Below are positions 9,758 to 18,350 of a stretch of DNA of 64,000 nt, one piece after another. Source of the stretch: Tsuneonella amylolytica (GTDB lineage: Bacteria; Pseudomonadota; Alphaproteobacteria; Sphingomonadales; Sphingomonadaceae); contig NZ_CP032570.1 of assembly GCF_003626915.1 (NCBI RefSeq), positions 2,231,001-2,295,000 of the forward strand. Direction: 5' to 3'. How positions within the stretch are numbered: position 1 is the first letter of the stretch; the number at the start of each line of letters is the position of its first letter. A model generated the notes under the pieces. That model was given only the letters and a program-made list of their open reading frames with translations, had not been told where the DNA came from and ran no database searches. The position numbers and the translations under genes were made by a program.

Positions 9758-10548
9758 CGGCCCTTCCATTGCCCTTCGCGCTTCTCGATAAAGGCGGCCA
9801 TGCCTTCCGCCTTGTCCTCGCTCGCAGTGAGGATCTGGAAGATGCGGCGTTCGACGATCAGGCCCTGGTCGAGCGTGGTCTCGAACGCGGCATTGACCAT
9901 TTCCTTGTTCGCGATCGCGGCCATCGGCGGCTTGCTCGCGATGGTCGCGGCGATCTTCAGCGCTTCGTCGAGCAGGGTCTCGTGCGGGAATACATGCGCG
10001 ACGAGGCCGCTGCGTTCGGCTTCCTCGGTGCCCATCATCCGGCCGGTGAGGCACATCTCCATCGCCTTGGCCTTGCCCACCGCGCGGGTCAGCCGCTGGC
10101 TGCCGCCCATGCCGGGCGCGACGCCGAGGTTGATCTCGGGCTGGCCGAACCGCGCCTTGTCGCTCGCGACGATGAAGTCCGCCATCATGGCAAGCTCGCA
10201 GCCGCCGCCGAGGGCAAAGCCGTTGACTGCGGCGATCCACGGCTTGCGGACTTTCTTCACGAGGTCGCTGGTCCAGCGCGCGAAGAAGTCGTCGAGGTAG
10301 AAATCGGCCGCGGGCTTGTCGGCCATCTCCTTGATGTCCGCGCCGGCGGCAAAGGCTTTGTCGCCGCTGCCGGTCAGCACCGCGCAGCGCTGGCCGGGGT
10401 CCGCTTCGAACGCGGCGAAGGCGGCGATCAGGTCCTCGAGCACCTGCGAATTCAGCGCGTTCAGCGCCTGCGGACGGTTGAGCGTGATCAGCGTGACCGC
10501 GTCTCGCTGTTCGACGGTGATGGTTTCGTAGGTCAAAGCGGCTTCCAT
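9754..10548 (-). CDS. Enoyl-CoA hydratase (probably methacrylyl-CoA hydratase)
   Basis: Crotonase-family hydratase of about 260 residues. Both catalytic glutamate motifs are present ([11 protein letters not shown] and [15 protein letters not shown]), with a family N-terminus [17 protein letters not shown]. Between isobutyryl-CoA dehydrogenase and 3-hydroxyisobutyryl-CoA hydrolase genes the expected substrate is methacrylyl-CoA; that is inference from context. The ATG at 10548 lies inside the upstream gene. A TTG at 10536 gives a TTGA overlap, GGAAG at good spacing and a family-like start ([10 protein letters not shown]), so the true start may be 10536. Confidence 0.9.
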   Translation of the reverse strand: MEAALTYETITVEQRDAVTLITLNRPQALNALNSQVLEDLIAAFAAFEADPGQRCAVLTGSGDKAFAAGADIKEMADKPAADFYLDDFFARWTSDLVKKVRKPWIAAVNGFALGGGCELAMMADFIVASDKARFGQPEINLGVAPGMGGSQRLTRAVGKAKAMEMCLTGRMMGTEEAERSGLVAHVFPHETLLDEALKIAATIASKPPMAAIANKEMVNAAFETTLDQGLIVERRIFQILTASEDKAEGMAAFIEKREGQWKGR

Positions 10549-11594
10549 TCTTCTTCGGGCGGGAGGGGTGCGAAGATAGCGTCCAGCAGCTCCTCGCTCA
10601 CGTCCCCGGGCGTTGCCGGGTCCCACTTGGGATCGTTGGTCTTGTCGACGATGACCGCGCGCACCCCTTCGGCAAAGTCGGGGCGCAGCAGCACGCGGCT
10701 GGCGATGCGATATTCCATCGCCATGTTGTCAGCAAACTCGGCGAGCTGCGCGCTTGTAGCCAGCTGCCGCAGCGCGACCTTGCAGGTCTGCGGGCTCTTG
10801 GTGCCGAGTGTGTCGCGCTCCTTGGCTGCCCAATCCGAGTCGTCAGCTTCGAGCGAGGCGAGGATGTCCTCGTAGCGGTCGGAGCGGAAATGCCGCGCGA
10901 TCCGATCGGCGTTGTCCTCGATCCGCGCCTTGGGCGGGCTGCCGACCATTTCGGACAAAACGCCGGAAATGCGGCCCGGCTTCTCGATGATCCGCGCCTT
11001 CGCCTCGGCGAGGAGATCGCTGGGGAGGTAGTGGGTGGCGATGCCCGCCCACAGGCATTCCGCCCCGTCGAGCCGCGCGCCGGTAAGCGCGAGGAACTGG
11101 CCGAGCCGTCCGGGCAGGCGCGAGAGGTGCCAGCCGCCGCCGACGTCGGGAAACAGGCCGATGCCGGTCTCGGGCATGGCGAAGCGCGTATTCTCGGTCG
11201 CGACGCGAACCTGGCAGGGGAGCGCGATACCCACGCCGCCGCCCATCGTGATGCCGTCCATGAACGCCACGATGGGTTTCGGATAGGTCATCATCTGGTG
11301 GTTGAGCTGGTATTCGTCGTGAAAGAACTTACGCCCCGACGCGCCGCCGTCATTAAGCGCACTGTTCCTGAGCAGGTTGATGTCGCCGCCGGCGCAGAAT
11401 CCGCGCCCTTCGGCATGGTCGAGGATCACCGCTTCGATGCCATCGTCATCGGCCCATTCGGACAGCGCAGCGCTCATCGCATGGCACATGTCGAGCGTGA
11501 GCGCGTGGATGGCCTTCGGCCGATTGAGCGAGATATGGCCCACCGCGCCGTGGCGATGGATGAGGATCTCGGTCCCCCGTTCGTCGATTGTCAT
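10533..11594 (-). CDS. 3-hydroxyisobutyryl-CoA hydrolase
   Basis: HIBCH-type crotonase-fold thioesterase that hydrolyses 3-hydroxyisobutyryl-CoA in valine breakdown, releasing 3-hydroxyisobutyrate for mmsB. The 353 residues fit the family. The diagnostic [20 protein letters not shown] segment and a long C-terminal helical part ([20 protein letters not shown]) distinguish it from simple enoyl-CoA hydratases. The ATG at 11594 overlaps the VOC gene stop (ATGA). Confidence 0.93.
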   Translation of the reverse strand: MTIDERGTEILIHRHGAVGHISLNRPKAIHALTLDMCHAMSAALSEWADDDGIEAVILDHAEGRGFCAGGDINLLRNSALNDGGASGRKFFHDEYQLNHQMMTYPKPIVAFMDGITMGGGVGIALPCQVRVATENTRFAMPETGIGLFPDVGGGWHLSRLPGRLGQFLALTGARLDGAECLWAGIATHYLPSDLLAEAKARIIEKPGRISGVLSEMVGSPPKARIEDNADRIARHFRSDRYEDILASLEADDSDWAAKERDTLGTKSPQTCKVALRQLATSAQLAEFADNMAMEYRIASRVLLRPDFAEGVRAVIVDKTNDPKWDPATPGDVSEELLDAIFAPLPPEEEWKPL

Positions 11595-11980
11595 GCCGCG
11601 TTCCTGCGTTCGATCAGATCCCACCGGTTGCCCCATGGATCGTTGAATACTCCAACCGTTCCATACGCCTGTGTGCGCGGACCATCGGTAAAGGTCGCTC
11701 CGTGGGCGACAAGGCGTTCGTGGCTGACCGCGAAATCGGCGGTGTGAACGAACCAGCCGACCCGGCCGCCCGTCTGATTTCCGACCGCCGCGGATTGCGC
11801 TTCGTTCGCCGCCCGCGCGAGCAGCAGCTTGCCCCCGCCATCGCCGGAAACCACGACCCAGCGCTTGCCGTTGCCGACGTCGCTGTCTTCCTCCAGCGCG
11901 AAATCGAGCGCACCGGTGAAGAAAGCGATCGCCTCGTCGTAGTCCGGCACGACGAGGGCGGTCATCGCGAGACTGTTCAC
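11591..11980 (-). CDS. VOC / glyoxalase-fold protein
   Basis: A 129-residue vicinal-oxygen-chelate protein with two beta-alpha-beta-beta-beta modules. The first (VVPDYDEAIAFFTGALDFAL) and second (HTADFAVSHERLVAHGATF, ending FNDPWGNRWDLIER) are typical of glyoxalase/bleomycin-resistance-like proteins. Candidate metal ligands include His in the second module and the C-terminal Glu. The GTG at 11980 overlaps the acyl-CoA dehydrogenase stop and the gene's own stop overlaps the hydrolase start, so it is translationally coupled within the valine operon. The substrate is unknown. Confidence 0.85.
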   Translation of the reverse strand: MNSLAMTALVVPDYDEAIAFFTGALDFALEEDSDVGNGKRWVVVSGDGGGKLLLARAANEAQSAAVGNQTGGRVGWFVHTADFAVSHERLVAHGATFTDGPRTQAYGTVGVFNDPWGNRWDLIERRNAA

Positions 11981-13122
11981 TGTCGCAGCATGTCCCGGCC
12001 GACGATCATTCGCATGACCTGGTTGGTCCCTTCGAGGATCGAGTGGACGCGCAAATCGCGCCAGAAGCGTTCGATCGGATAGTCCTTCAGGTAACCGTAG
12101 CCGCCGAACAGCTGGAGCGCGTCATTGACGATCTTGCTCCCCGAGTCGGTCGCCAGCCGCTTGGCCATCGCGGAAAAGCGCGTCTTGTCGGGTGCGTTGT
12201 CGGTGACCTTGGCGGCGGCGAGGTAGAGGAGAGCACGCGCCGCCTCCAGCTCGGTCGCCATGTCGGCGAGCATGAACTGCGTGTTCTGGAATTCCGCGAT
12301 CGGCTGGCCGAACTGCTGACGGTCCTTGCTGTAGGCGACCGCCTCGTCGAGGCACCGCTGCGCGCCGCCGAGGCTGCACGCGCCGATGTTGAGCCGTCCG
12401 CCGTCGAGCCCCGCCATCGCGAAGCGGAAGCCCTCGCCTTCGCCGCCGACGCGGTTGGCCACCGGTACGCGACAGTCCTCGAAGATGAGCTGCGCGGTGG
12501 GCGAGGCGTTCCAGCCGAGCTTGTTCTCGGGCGCGCCGTGGCTGAGCCCGGGGGTGCCCTTCTCGACCACGAGGCAGGTGATCCCGCGGCTCTTGTCGTC
12601 CGAAGTGCGGACCATGACGACGTATATGTCGTTGAAGCCGCTCCCCGAAATGAACTGCTTGGTGCCGTTGATGACGTAGTGGTCGCCGTCGAGCCTAGCC
12701 GTGGTTTTCAGCGCCGCCGCGTCCGAACCGCTGCCGGGTTCGGTCAGCGCGTAGCTGGCGATGTGTTCCATGCTGACGAGCCTGGGCAGGAACCGGGCCT
12801 TCACTTCCTCGCCGCCGAACCGGTCGATCATCCAGCTCGCCATGTTGTGGATCGAGATATAGGCGCTAGTCGCGGGGCAGCCGTAGGCCATCGCCTCCAT
12901 GATCAGCGCCGCCTCGAGCCGGCCGAGATTGATGCCGCCCGATTCCTCGGACACGTAGATCGATCCGAAGCCGAGCTCGCCCGCCGCCTGCACGACGTCG
13001 CGCGGGAAATGGTGAATCTCGTCCCATTGCGCCGCGAACGGAGTGATGCGGTCGGCGGTGAACTTGCGCGCCATGTCCTGGATGGCGAGCTGGTCGTCGG
13101 TAAGCTGGAATTGCCCTGTCAT
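11977..13122 (-). CDS. Acyl-CoA dehydrogenase, probably isobutyryl-CoA dehydrogenase
   Basis: FAD-dependent acyl-CoA dehydrogenase of 381 residues. It has the family motifs YALTEPGSGSDAAAL (flavin and substrate binding) and LFGGYGYLKDYPIERFWRD, and an ILEGTNQVMR segment near the C-terminus whose Glu is the catalytic base position in short-chain and isobutyryl enzymes. Clustering with HIBCH, hydratase and mmsB points to isobutyryl-CoA, the first CoA-ester oxidation of valine catabolism; the substrate is inferred. The ATG at 13122 is the first gene of a six-gene coupled run and is divergent from the gene at 13202. Confidence 0.9.
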   Translation of the reverse strand: MTGQFQLTDDQLAIQDMARKFTADRITPFAAQWDEIHHFPRDVVQAAGELGFGSIYVSEESGGINLGRLEAALIMEAMAYGCPATSAYISIHNMASWMIDRFGGEEVKARFLPRLVSMEHIASYALTEPGSGSDAAALKTTARLDGDHYVINGTKQFISGSGFNDIYVVMVRTSDDKSRGITCLVVEKGTPGLSHGAPENKLGWNASPTAQLIFEDCRVPVANRVGGEGEGFRFAMAGLDGGRLNIGACSLGGAQRCLDEAVAYSKDRQQFGQPIAEFQNTQFMLADMATELEAARALLYLAAAKVTDNAPDKTRFSAMAKRLATDSGSKIVNDALQLFGGYGYLKDYPIERFWRDLRVHSILEGTNQVMRMIVGRDMLRQ

Positions 13123-13201
13123 GGTCACGCCCCTAGCCAATGGGGGCACGCGTTGGAAGGGTGCGAACGCCCTTCGCGCGCGCACGAGATCGGGAGCCGA
13201 G

Positions 13202-13582
13202 ATGACCGCGCCGCAGCCCCACGTCCTCGTCGTCTACAACGCCGACGGCACCCTGTTCGCGTCGCTGGCGGACGTGGCGCACAAGATCGTCTCGCCCGGG
13301 ACGTATCCGTGCTCGCTCTGCGCGCTGACGCACGGCGCCGTCGCCGTGCGGGGCGAGTGGAAGCGGTTCCTGGCCGAAACGCCAGCGCGAGTGACCGTGC
13401 ATCACCGCGACGATTTCGGGCGGGCGTGGCCCGCAGCCCGGTTCGCCTTCCCGACGATCCTGCTGGAGGAGGCGGGGGCCTTGCGCGAACTGGTAAGCGC
13501 CGCCGAGCTGTCCGGGGTGGAGAGCGTGCCCGACCTCGTCGCGCTGGTAGAACGCCGGCTCGATCAGGCGCAGCGCGTGTAG
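13202..13582 (+). CDS. Conserved hypothetical protein with CxxC motif
   Basis: A 126-residue soluble protein, start ATG at 13202. It opens with a beta strand (HVLVVYNADGTLF) and has a conserved-looking YPCSLCALTHGA segment at about 40-51 with a CxxC pair, then a C-terminal helix (VPDLVALVERRLDQ). The alternating strand and helix pattern could be a thioredoxin-like or Rossmannoid fold, and the CxxC could be redox-active or metal-binding; both are guesses. It is the only plus-strand gene within the valine region and its 3' end overlaps the convergent lipoprotein gene by 19 bases. Confidence 0.7.
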   Translation: MTAPQPHVLVVYNADGTLFASLADVAHKIVSPGTYPCSLCALTHGAVAVRGEWKRFLAETPARVTVHHRDDFGRAWPAARFAFPTILLEEAGALRELVSAAELSGVESVPDLVALVERRLDQAQRV

Positions 13583-14058
13583 GTGAACGGACCGCCCGGC
13601 TCCTCGCCGCCGCGTTCGGTGCGGGTTAGGGTATCGCCCGTCGCCGACAGGGTGACGTCGCGGGTCCAGGTCATGCCTTCGCCCGAGAACTCGAACTGCC
13701 CGCGGATCATGCCCTCGCCCCGCGCGGTTTCCAGCGCAAGGGTGCCGACCGATTCGTAGAACTTCAGCGTCTTGGGGCCGATGGTGAGCAAGCCCTTCGC
13801 ATCGCCGCGGGTGCTGGTGCAGTCGGCGGGCACCATGCCCCACCGGCCATGCAGCGCGGCGGGGATAGTCGCCGCGACCTCGCCGGCAGGGGCGGGCGTG
13901 GCAGTGGTTTCGGGAAGCGGGGTAGCGCCGTCGCCGATGCTGCCGTCCGGTTCGACCGGGATGGCGGTGTCCTCGGCGGCGGGTGCCGGCTCGCCCGGCG
14001 CCCGGCTGCACGCGGCGAGCGCAAGAAGCGGAATGGCCAACATCAGTTTGTAACGCAT
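13564..14058 (-). CDS. Hypothetical lipoprotein
   Basis: A 164-residue lipoprotein. The ATG at 14058 has GGAG 8 bases upstream and a signal peptide ending in LAAC (C17). A Pro/Ala-rich linker leads to a small domain (IPAALHGRWGMVPADCTSTR through GLLTIGPKTLKFYES) that ends GPFTYTRCA; the two later cysteines may form a disulfide. The lipocalin-like alternation of strands is my reading only. It lies 55 bases downstream of mmsA on the same strand. No function known to me. Confidence 0.78.
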   Translation of the reverse strand: MRYKLMLAIPLLALAACSRAPGEPAPAAEDTAIPVEPDGSIGDGATPLPETTATPAPAGEVAATIPAALHGRWGMVPADCTSTRGDAKGLLTIGPKTLKFYESVGTLALETARGEGMIRGQFEFSGEGMTWTRDVTLSATGDTLTRTERGGEEPGGPFTYTRCA

Positions 14059-14113
14059 AAAAAACTCCGTTTCTCGGCTCACTGTAGCTGCAACCGCGTA
14101 CGGACAGCCCCGT

Positions 14114-15610
14114 TCACCCGAAGGTCGGGATGTTGAATGCGTTCGAGCCGTCGCTGCCGCCGTCGGGCCAGCGCTGGGTGACGGTCTTGACCTTGGTCCA
14201 GAACTTCATGCCCTCGGTGCCGTACTGGTTGGTGTCGCCGAACGCGCTGCGCTTCCACCCGCCGAAGCTGTGGTAGGCGACCGGCACCGGGATCGGCACG
14301 TTGATCCCGACCATGCCGACATTGACTCGGGATGCGAATTCGCGCGCGGCGTGGCCGTTGCGGGTGAAGATCGCGACGCCGTTGCCGTACTGGTGCTTGC
14401 TCGGCAGCGCGATCGCCTCCTCGAAGTCCTTCGCGCGGACGATCTGGAGCACGGGGCCGAAAATCTCTTCCTTGTAGCTTTCCATGTCCGGCGTGACGTT
14501 GTCGATCAGCGTCGGGCCGACGAAGTAACCATCCTCGTGCCCCTGAAGGCTGAACCCGCGGCCGTCGATCACGATCTCGCCGCCTTCGGCCTCGGCGGTG
14601 TCGATCCACTTCTCGACCCGGGCCTTATGCTCGGCGGTGACGACCGGGCCGTAATGCGCGTCCTTGTCGGTCGATACGCCGACGCGCAACGCCTCGATCG
14701 CGGGGATCAGCTTGGCCTTCAGCTTCTCGGCGGTCTCTTCGCCCACCGGCACCACCACGGGGAGCGCCATGCAGCGCTCGCCAGCCGAGCCGAACGCCGC
14801 ACCGGCGAGGTCGTTCACCACCTGGTCGAGGTCGGCGTCGGGCATCACGATGCCGTGGTTCTTGGCCCCGCCCATCGCCTGCACGCGCTTGCCGGCCGCG
14901 ACGCCGCGGTTGTAGACGTAGTGCGCGATGTCGGAGGAGCCGACGAAGCTGACCGCGGCGATGTCCGGGTGGTCGAGGATCGCGTCGACCATCTCCTTGT
15001 CGCCGTGGACGACCTGCAGCAGTCCCTCGGGCGCGCCCGCTTCGAGGAACAGTTCGGCGAGGCGCACCGGCACGCTCGGGTCGCGTTCGCTGGGCTTGAG
15101 GATGAATGCGTTGCCGGTGGCGATCGCCATGCCGAACATCCACATCGGGATCATCGCGGGGAAGTTGAACGGGGTGATGCCCGCGCCGATGCCGAGCGGC
15201 TGGCGCATCGAATAGACGTCGATGCCCGGACCCGCACCGATGGTGTACTCGCCCTTCTGCACCTGCGGGATGCCGCAAGCGTATTCGATCACCTCGAGCC
15301 CACGCTGCACGTCGCCCTTCGCATCGTCGATCACCTTGCCATGCTCGCTGGACAGAAGCCGGGCGAGATCGTCCATGTTCGCCTCGATCAGCTGCTTGAA
15401 GGCGAACATGATCCGGGCGCGGCGCTGTGGGTTGGTGGCGGCCCATTCGAGCTGCACTTTCAGAGCCGCATCGACCGCGGTCTGCAGCAGTGCCGCGTCA
15501 CCCATCGGCACGCGCGCCTGCACTTCGCCGGTCGAGGGGTTCATCACGTCCTTGTAGCGGGCCGCCGAGCCGGCCGGGCCGCCGACCATGAAGTGATCGA
15601 TATCGCGCAT
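14114..15610 (-). CDS. mmsA: Methylmalonate-semialdehyde dehydrogenase (CoA-acylating)
   Basis: Aldehyde dehydrogenase superfamily enzyme of 498 residues that converts methylmalonate semialdehyde to propionyl-CoA, the last dedicated step of valine catabolism. The MMSDH-specific start (VMNPSTGEVQARVPMG), PFNFPAMIPMWMFG, and the catalytic cysteine C280 in SAGERCMALPV identify it. AAGGAG lies 8 bases before the ATG at 15610, so the longer frame beginning 17 codons upstream is rejected. Its product can feed an acyl-CoA carboxylase such as the one at 21949-25394, though that link is not proven here. Confidence 0.95.
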   Translation of the reverse strand: MRDIDHFMVGGPAGSAARYKDVMNPSTGEVQARVPMGDAALLQTAVDAALKVQLEWAATNPQRRARIMFAFKQLIEANMDDLARLLSSEHGKVIDDAKGDVQRGLEVIEYACGIPQVQKGEYTIGAGPGIDVYSMRQPLGIGAGITPFNFPAMIPMWMFGMAIATGNAFILKPSERDPSVPVRLAELFLEAGAPEGLLQVVHGDKEMVDAILDHPDIAAVSFVGSSDIAHYVYNRGVAAGKRVQAMGGAKNHGIVMPDADLDQVVNDLAGAAFGSAGERCMALPVVVPVGEETAEKLKAKLIPAIEALRVGVSTDKDAHYGPVVTAEHKARVEKWIDTAEAEGGEIVIDGRGFSLQGHEDGYFVGPTLIDNVTPDMESYKEEIFGPVLQIVRAKDFEEAIALPSKHQYGNGVAIFTRNGHAAREFASRVNVGMVGINVPIPVPVAYHSFGGWKRSAFGDTNQYGTEGMKFWTKVKTVTQRWPDGGSDGSNAFNIPTFG

Positions 15611-15723
15611 GGGTAACTCTCCTTTGACCAGTGCATTGGGAGCGCGGGCGAGCGAAATCAACCGGTCTCACCTGAAACGATTGACCGGGGCGGCGGGGCG
15701 AAGCTAATGGCGGACGCGCAGGT

Positions 15724-15797
15724 GCGGGTATGATGTAATGGTAGCCTGTCAGCTTCCCATGCTGAACGCGCGAGTTCGATTCTCGCTACCCGCTCCA
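15724..15797 (+). tRNA. tRNA-Gly (anticodon CCC)
   Basis: A 74-base cloverleaf with an encoded CCA end. The 7-bp acceptor stem GCGGGTA pairs with TACCCGC, discriminator T, then CCA. The anticodon stem TCAGC/GCTGA encloses loop TTCCCAT with anticodon CCC (reads GGG). The T arm is GCGAG-TTCGATT-CTCGC. The D arm (ATGT/GCCT) pairs weakly, as is common in alphaproteobacterial tRNA-Gly(CCC). No integrase or repeat of its 3' end is visible nearby. Confidence 0.95.
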
Positions 15798-15927
15798 GGC
15801 TGGCACGAAGGCTTGCTCTCCGCCTGCTCCTGAAATCTCCGGCAGTATGGCGCGAAGATTTCTTCGTCCGCTGCCGCTTGCCAGCGCGCGCCAACGCGGC
15901 AATGCGCGTCGGGAGGGGGAGAATGGT

Positions 15928-16875
15928 GTGGCTGACAGCGAATACGTGACGGATGGATCGCTTCTCGGGCGCTTCGGAGGCGAGAAGCCGCCCGCCGCGC
16001 CGTGGCTTGACGCGGTCCTGGCGATGGAGCCGGATCGCACCTTCTTCGAGGTCGACGGAGCGCGGATCGAGCTCCTGACCTGGGGTGAGGTGGGGAACCC
16101 GGGCATGCTGTTCCTGCACGGGAACGCCGCCCACGCCGACTGGTGGAGCTTCATCGCGCCGTTCTTCGCCGCGGACTATCGCTGCGCAGCCATCTCGTGG
16201 TCGGGGATGGGCCGCTCGGACTGGCGCGAGCAGTACGCTATCGCGACATTCGGCAAGGAAATCCTTTCGGCGATCGATGCCGCCGAGCTGGCCGAATCCG
16301 GCACTCCGCCGGCCATCGTGGCGCATTCGTTCGGCGGCTTCCCCACGCTCTACGTCTGCGCCGAGCATCCCGATGCCATCACCGGCGCGATCCTGGTCGA
16401 TTCGGCACCGCCGAAGCGGGGCGGGGGCCCGCCGCCGCGCTTGGCCGAGGGGCGGCCTGAGCATAACCGCTATCCGACACTGGCGGATGGCCTGCACCGG
16501 TTCCGCTTCCTACCCGAACAGGAAAGCGGCCGCCCGGAACTGATCGATCACATCGCGCGCGGAGCGCTGGAGGAACTGCCCGCGACCGCCGACCAGCCGG
16601 CGGGCTGGTCGTGGCGGTTCGATCCGCGGTTCTGGAGCAAGTTCGACCGCGGCGATCTGGCGGAAGGGCTGGTCGCCCGCGCACGGGCGCCCATCGGCAT
16701 TATATACGGCGCGCATTCCGCGATCATGACCCCCGACCGGGTCGCCGAGATGAAGGCCGCGATCCCCGACTTGCGCTTCGCCACCGCGCTGCCCGACGCG
16801 GCGCACCATGTGATGGTCGACGATCCGCTGGGACTGATCGACGCGATCCGCGAGGGCCTGCCCAAGCTCGCCTGA
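15928..16875 (+). CDS. Alpha/beta hydrolase
   Basis: A 315-residue alpha/beta-hydrolase. GNPGMLFLHGNAAHADWW gives the oxyanion HG motif, VAHSFGGFP the nucleophile elbow with Ser in GxSxG form (AHSFGG), and the C-terminal AAHHVMVDDP the catalytic His. An Asp or Glu after strand 6 is not certain. The GTG at 15928 is chosen because a strong GGGAGGGGGAG site ends 6 bases before it; the ATG at 15847 would add 27 residues of basic low-complexity sequence. The substrate is unknown. The gene's 3' end faces the SDR gene, leaving 4 bases between them. Confidence 0.85.
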   Translation: MADSEYVTDGSLLGRFGGEKPPAAPWLDAVLAMEPDRTFFEVDGARIELLTWGEVGNPGMLFLHGNAAHADWWSFIAPFFAADYRCAAISWSGMGRSDWREQYAIATFGKEILSAIDAAELAESGTPPAIVAHSFGGFPTLYVCAEHPDAITGAILVDSAPPKRGGGPPPRLAEGRPEHNRYPTLADGLHRFRFLPEQESGRPELIDHIARGALEELPATADQPAGWSWRFDPRFWSKFDRGDLAEGLVARARAPIGIIYGAHSAIMTPDRVAEMKAAIPDLRFATALPDAAHHVMVDDPLGLIDAIREGLPKLA

Positions 16876-16879
16876 GCCG

Positions 16880-17674
16880 TTACTTCGGCGGCATCCGGAT
16901 GCCGCCGTCGAGGCGGAACTGATGCGCGTTGAGATACCCGTTGCGGGCGATCTCGAGAACGAGGCTGGCGAATTCCTCCGGCTCGCCGAGGCGCTTGGGG
17001 AAGGGGACGGACGCGTTGAGCTGGTCCCACATCGCCGGGTTGCGATCCTTCATGCCCAGCATCAGCGGGGTCGCGAAGATGCCCGGCATGATCGAATTGA
17101 CCCGGATGCCGAGGTCCATGAGATCGCGCGCCATCGGCAGGACGAGGCCGTTCACCCCCGCCTTGCAGCTGCCGTAGACGACCTGTCCGATCTGCCCGTC
17201 CTGCGCCGCGACCGAGGCCGTGAGGATGATTACCCCGCGCTCGCCGTCGTCGGTGATCGGATCGGCGTTTGCCATCCCGAGCGCGGAGAGCGAGGCGACG
17301 CGGTAGCTCGACACCAGCACGCCTTCCGCCCCGAAGGCGTAGTCTTCGGTGCTCAGGCGCTTGTAGCCGCCGCTCGCCTTGTCCCAGCCGATGGTCTTGC
17401 CGCGGCGGCTGGTCATCGCGCAGTGGACCGTCACGCGTTCCTGCCCGTATGCAGCGCGCGCCTTCTCGAAGCCGGCGACGACCGAATCCTCGCTCGTGAT
17501 GTCGACGTGGCAGAACAATCCGCCGATGGCCTGTGCGTGCTCCTCGCCCGCCTCGGCGTTCACGTCGAAAATCGCGACCCTGAAGCCTGCATCGGCCAGC
17601 GCCTGCGCGCTCGCCCGGCCGAGGCCCGACGCGCCGCCCGTCACTACCGCCGCCATTCCGTTGCCCAGTTCCAT
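16880..17674 (-). CDS. SDR-family oxidoreductase (3-hydroxyacyl-CoA dehydrogenase type 2-like)
   Basis: A 264-residue short-chain dehydrogenase. The N-terminal cofactor motif is VVTGGASGLGRASAQAL, with an Asp after strand 2 (AIFDVN) favouring NAD. The catalytic Ser is in ILTASVAAQDGQ and the Tyr/Lys pair in VVYGSCKAG. The VNSIMPGIFATPLM segment and C-terminal FRLDGGIRM resemble HSD17B10-type 2-methyl-3-hydroxyacyl-CoA dehydrogenases. A role in branched-chain acyl-CoA or fatty-acid oxidation is therefore plausible but not shown by the immediate context. Confidence 0.88.
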   Translation of the reverse strand: MELGNGMAAVVTGGASGLGRASAQALADAGFRVAIFDVNAEAGEEHAQAIGGLFCHVDITSEDSVVAGFEKARAAYGQERVTVHCAMTSRRGKTIGWDKASGGYKRLSTEDYAFGAEGVLVSSYRVASLSALGMANADPITDDGERGVIILTASVAAQDGQIGQVVYGSCKAGVNGLVLPMARDLMDLGIRVNSIMPGIFATPLMLGMKDRNPAMWDQLNASVPFPKRLGEPEEFASLVLEIARNGYLNAHQFRLDGGIRMPPK

Positions 17675-17754
17675 CGCGTCTCTCTCCCGTGCCGGTCGAA
17701 TCGCCGGTCCGCACTGGCTATCGCATCACGGCCCAGTGTGCCATCAGTGCCGCG

Positions 17755-18309
17755 ATGGACGCCTTCCTGTTCGCCTTCGCCGCGGTGCTGGTCGTCTCGC
17801 TCGGCGGGCGCGACCAGCTACTCGTCGCGCGCCTGGCAGAGCGGTTGGGCCCGAGCGGCGGACTGCTGGCGGTCGGCGCGCTTGCGTCGATCCTGTCGGC
17901 GCTGGCCATGGCGGCAGCGGGCCTGGCTCTGGCGCTGGTGCTGCCCCCCGCGGCGGCGGACATGCTGGTCGCCTTCGCGCTGCTGATAGCGGCGGCAGAG
18001 CTTGCATGGCCCCGGTCCGCACGCCTGCCGGCAGAGCCGACCGCATCGCTTTTCGCGACCCTGATCGTCCTGCTCGCGCGGCAACTGGGCGACGCGGCGC
18101 GGTTCATGGTCTTCGCCTTCGCCGCCTGGGGATCGGTGTGGCTCGCCGCCGGGGGCGGGGCGCTGGGCGGGGTGGCGGCGCTGGCTACGGGGGCGATGGC
18201 GGGCGGCGAGATCGCTCGCTGGCCGCTGCGTGCGATCCGGCTGACGATCGCGGCGGTTCTTGCGATCGCCGGCATCTTCGCCGCACTGAGCGTGCGCGGG
18301 ATCGTCTGA
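17755..18309 (+). CDS. GDT1/UPF0016-like membrane protein, degenerate
   Basis: A 184-residue membrane protein with about six hydrophobic segments in two inverted halves, as in UPF0016/GDT1 cation transporters. The places where the family has its acidic ExGDK/R-T/S motif read VSLGGRDQLLVARLAERLG in the first half and LLARQLGDAARFMVFAFAAW in the second. The key Glu is missing from both copies and Gly-Asp survives only in the second, so Mn/Ca transport as in canonical members is doubtful. The family assignment is by pattern resemblance. The ATG at 17755 is chosen over upstream in-frame starts because the first helix follows immediately. It precedes pgl by 41 bases. Confidence 0.65.
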   Translation: MDAFLFAFAAVLVVSLGGRDQLLVARLAERLGPSGGLLAVGALASILSALAMAAAGLALALVLPPAAADMLVAFALLIAAAELAWPRSARLPAEPTASLFATLIVLLARQLGDAARFMVFAFAAWGSVWLAAGGGALGGVAALATGAMAGGEIARWPLRAIRLTIAAVLAIAGIFAALSVRGIV

Positions 18310-18350
18310 CGCGCGACGACTTTTCCGCCGCCCTTTTCCTGCTATCGCCG

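Noticed and set aside
15724-15797. tRNA-Gly as an attachment site for a mobile element
   Set aside because: No integrase, no repeated 3' tRNA end and no composition change in the flanking genes.
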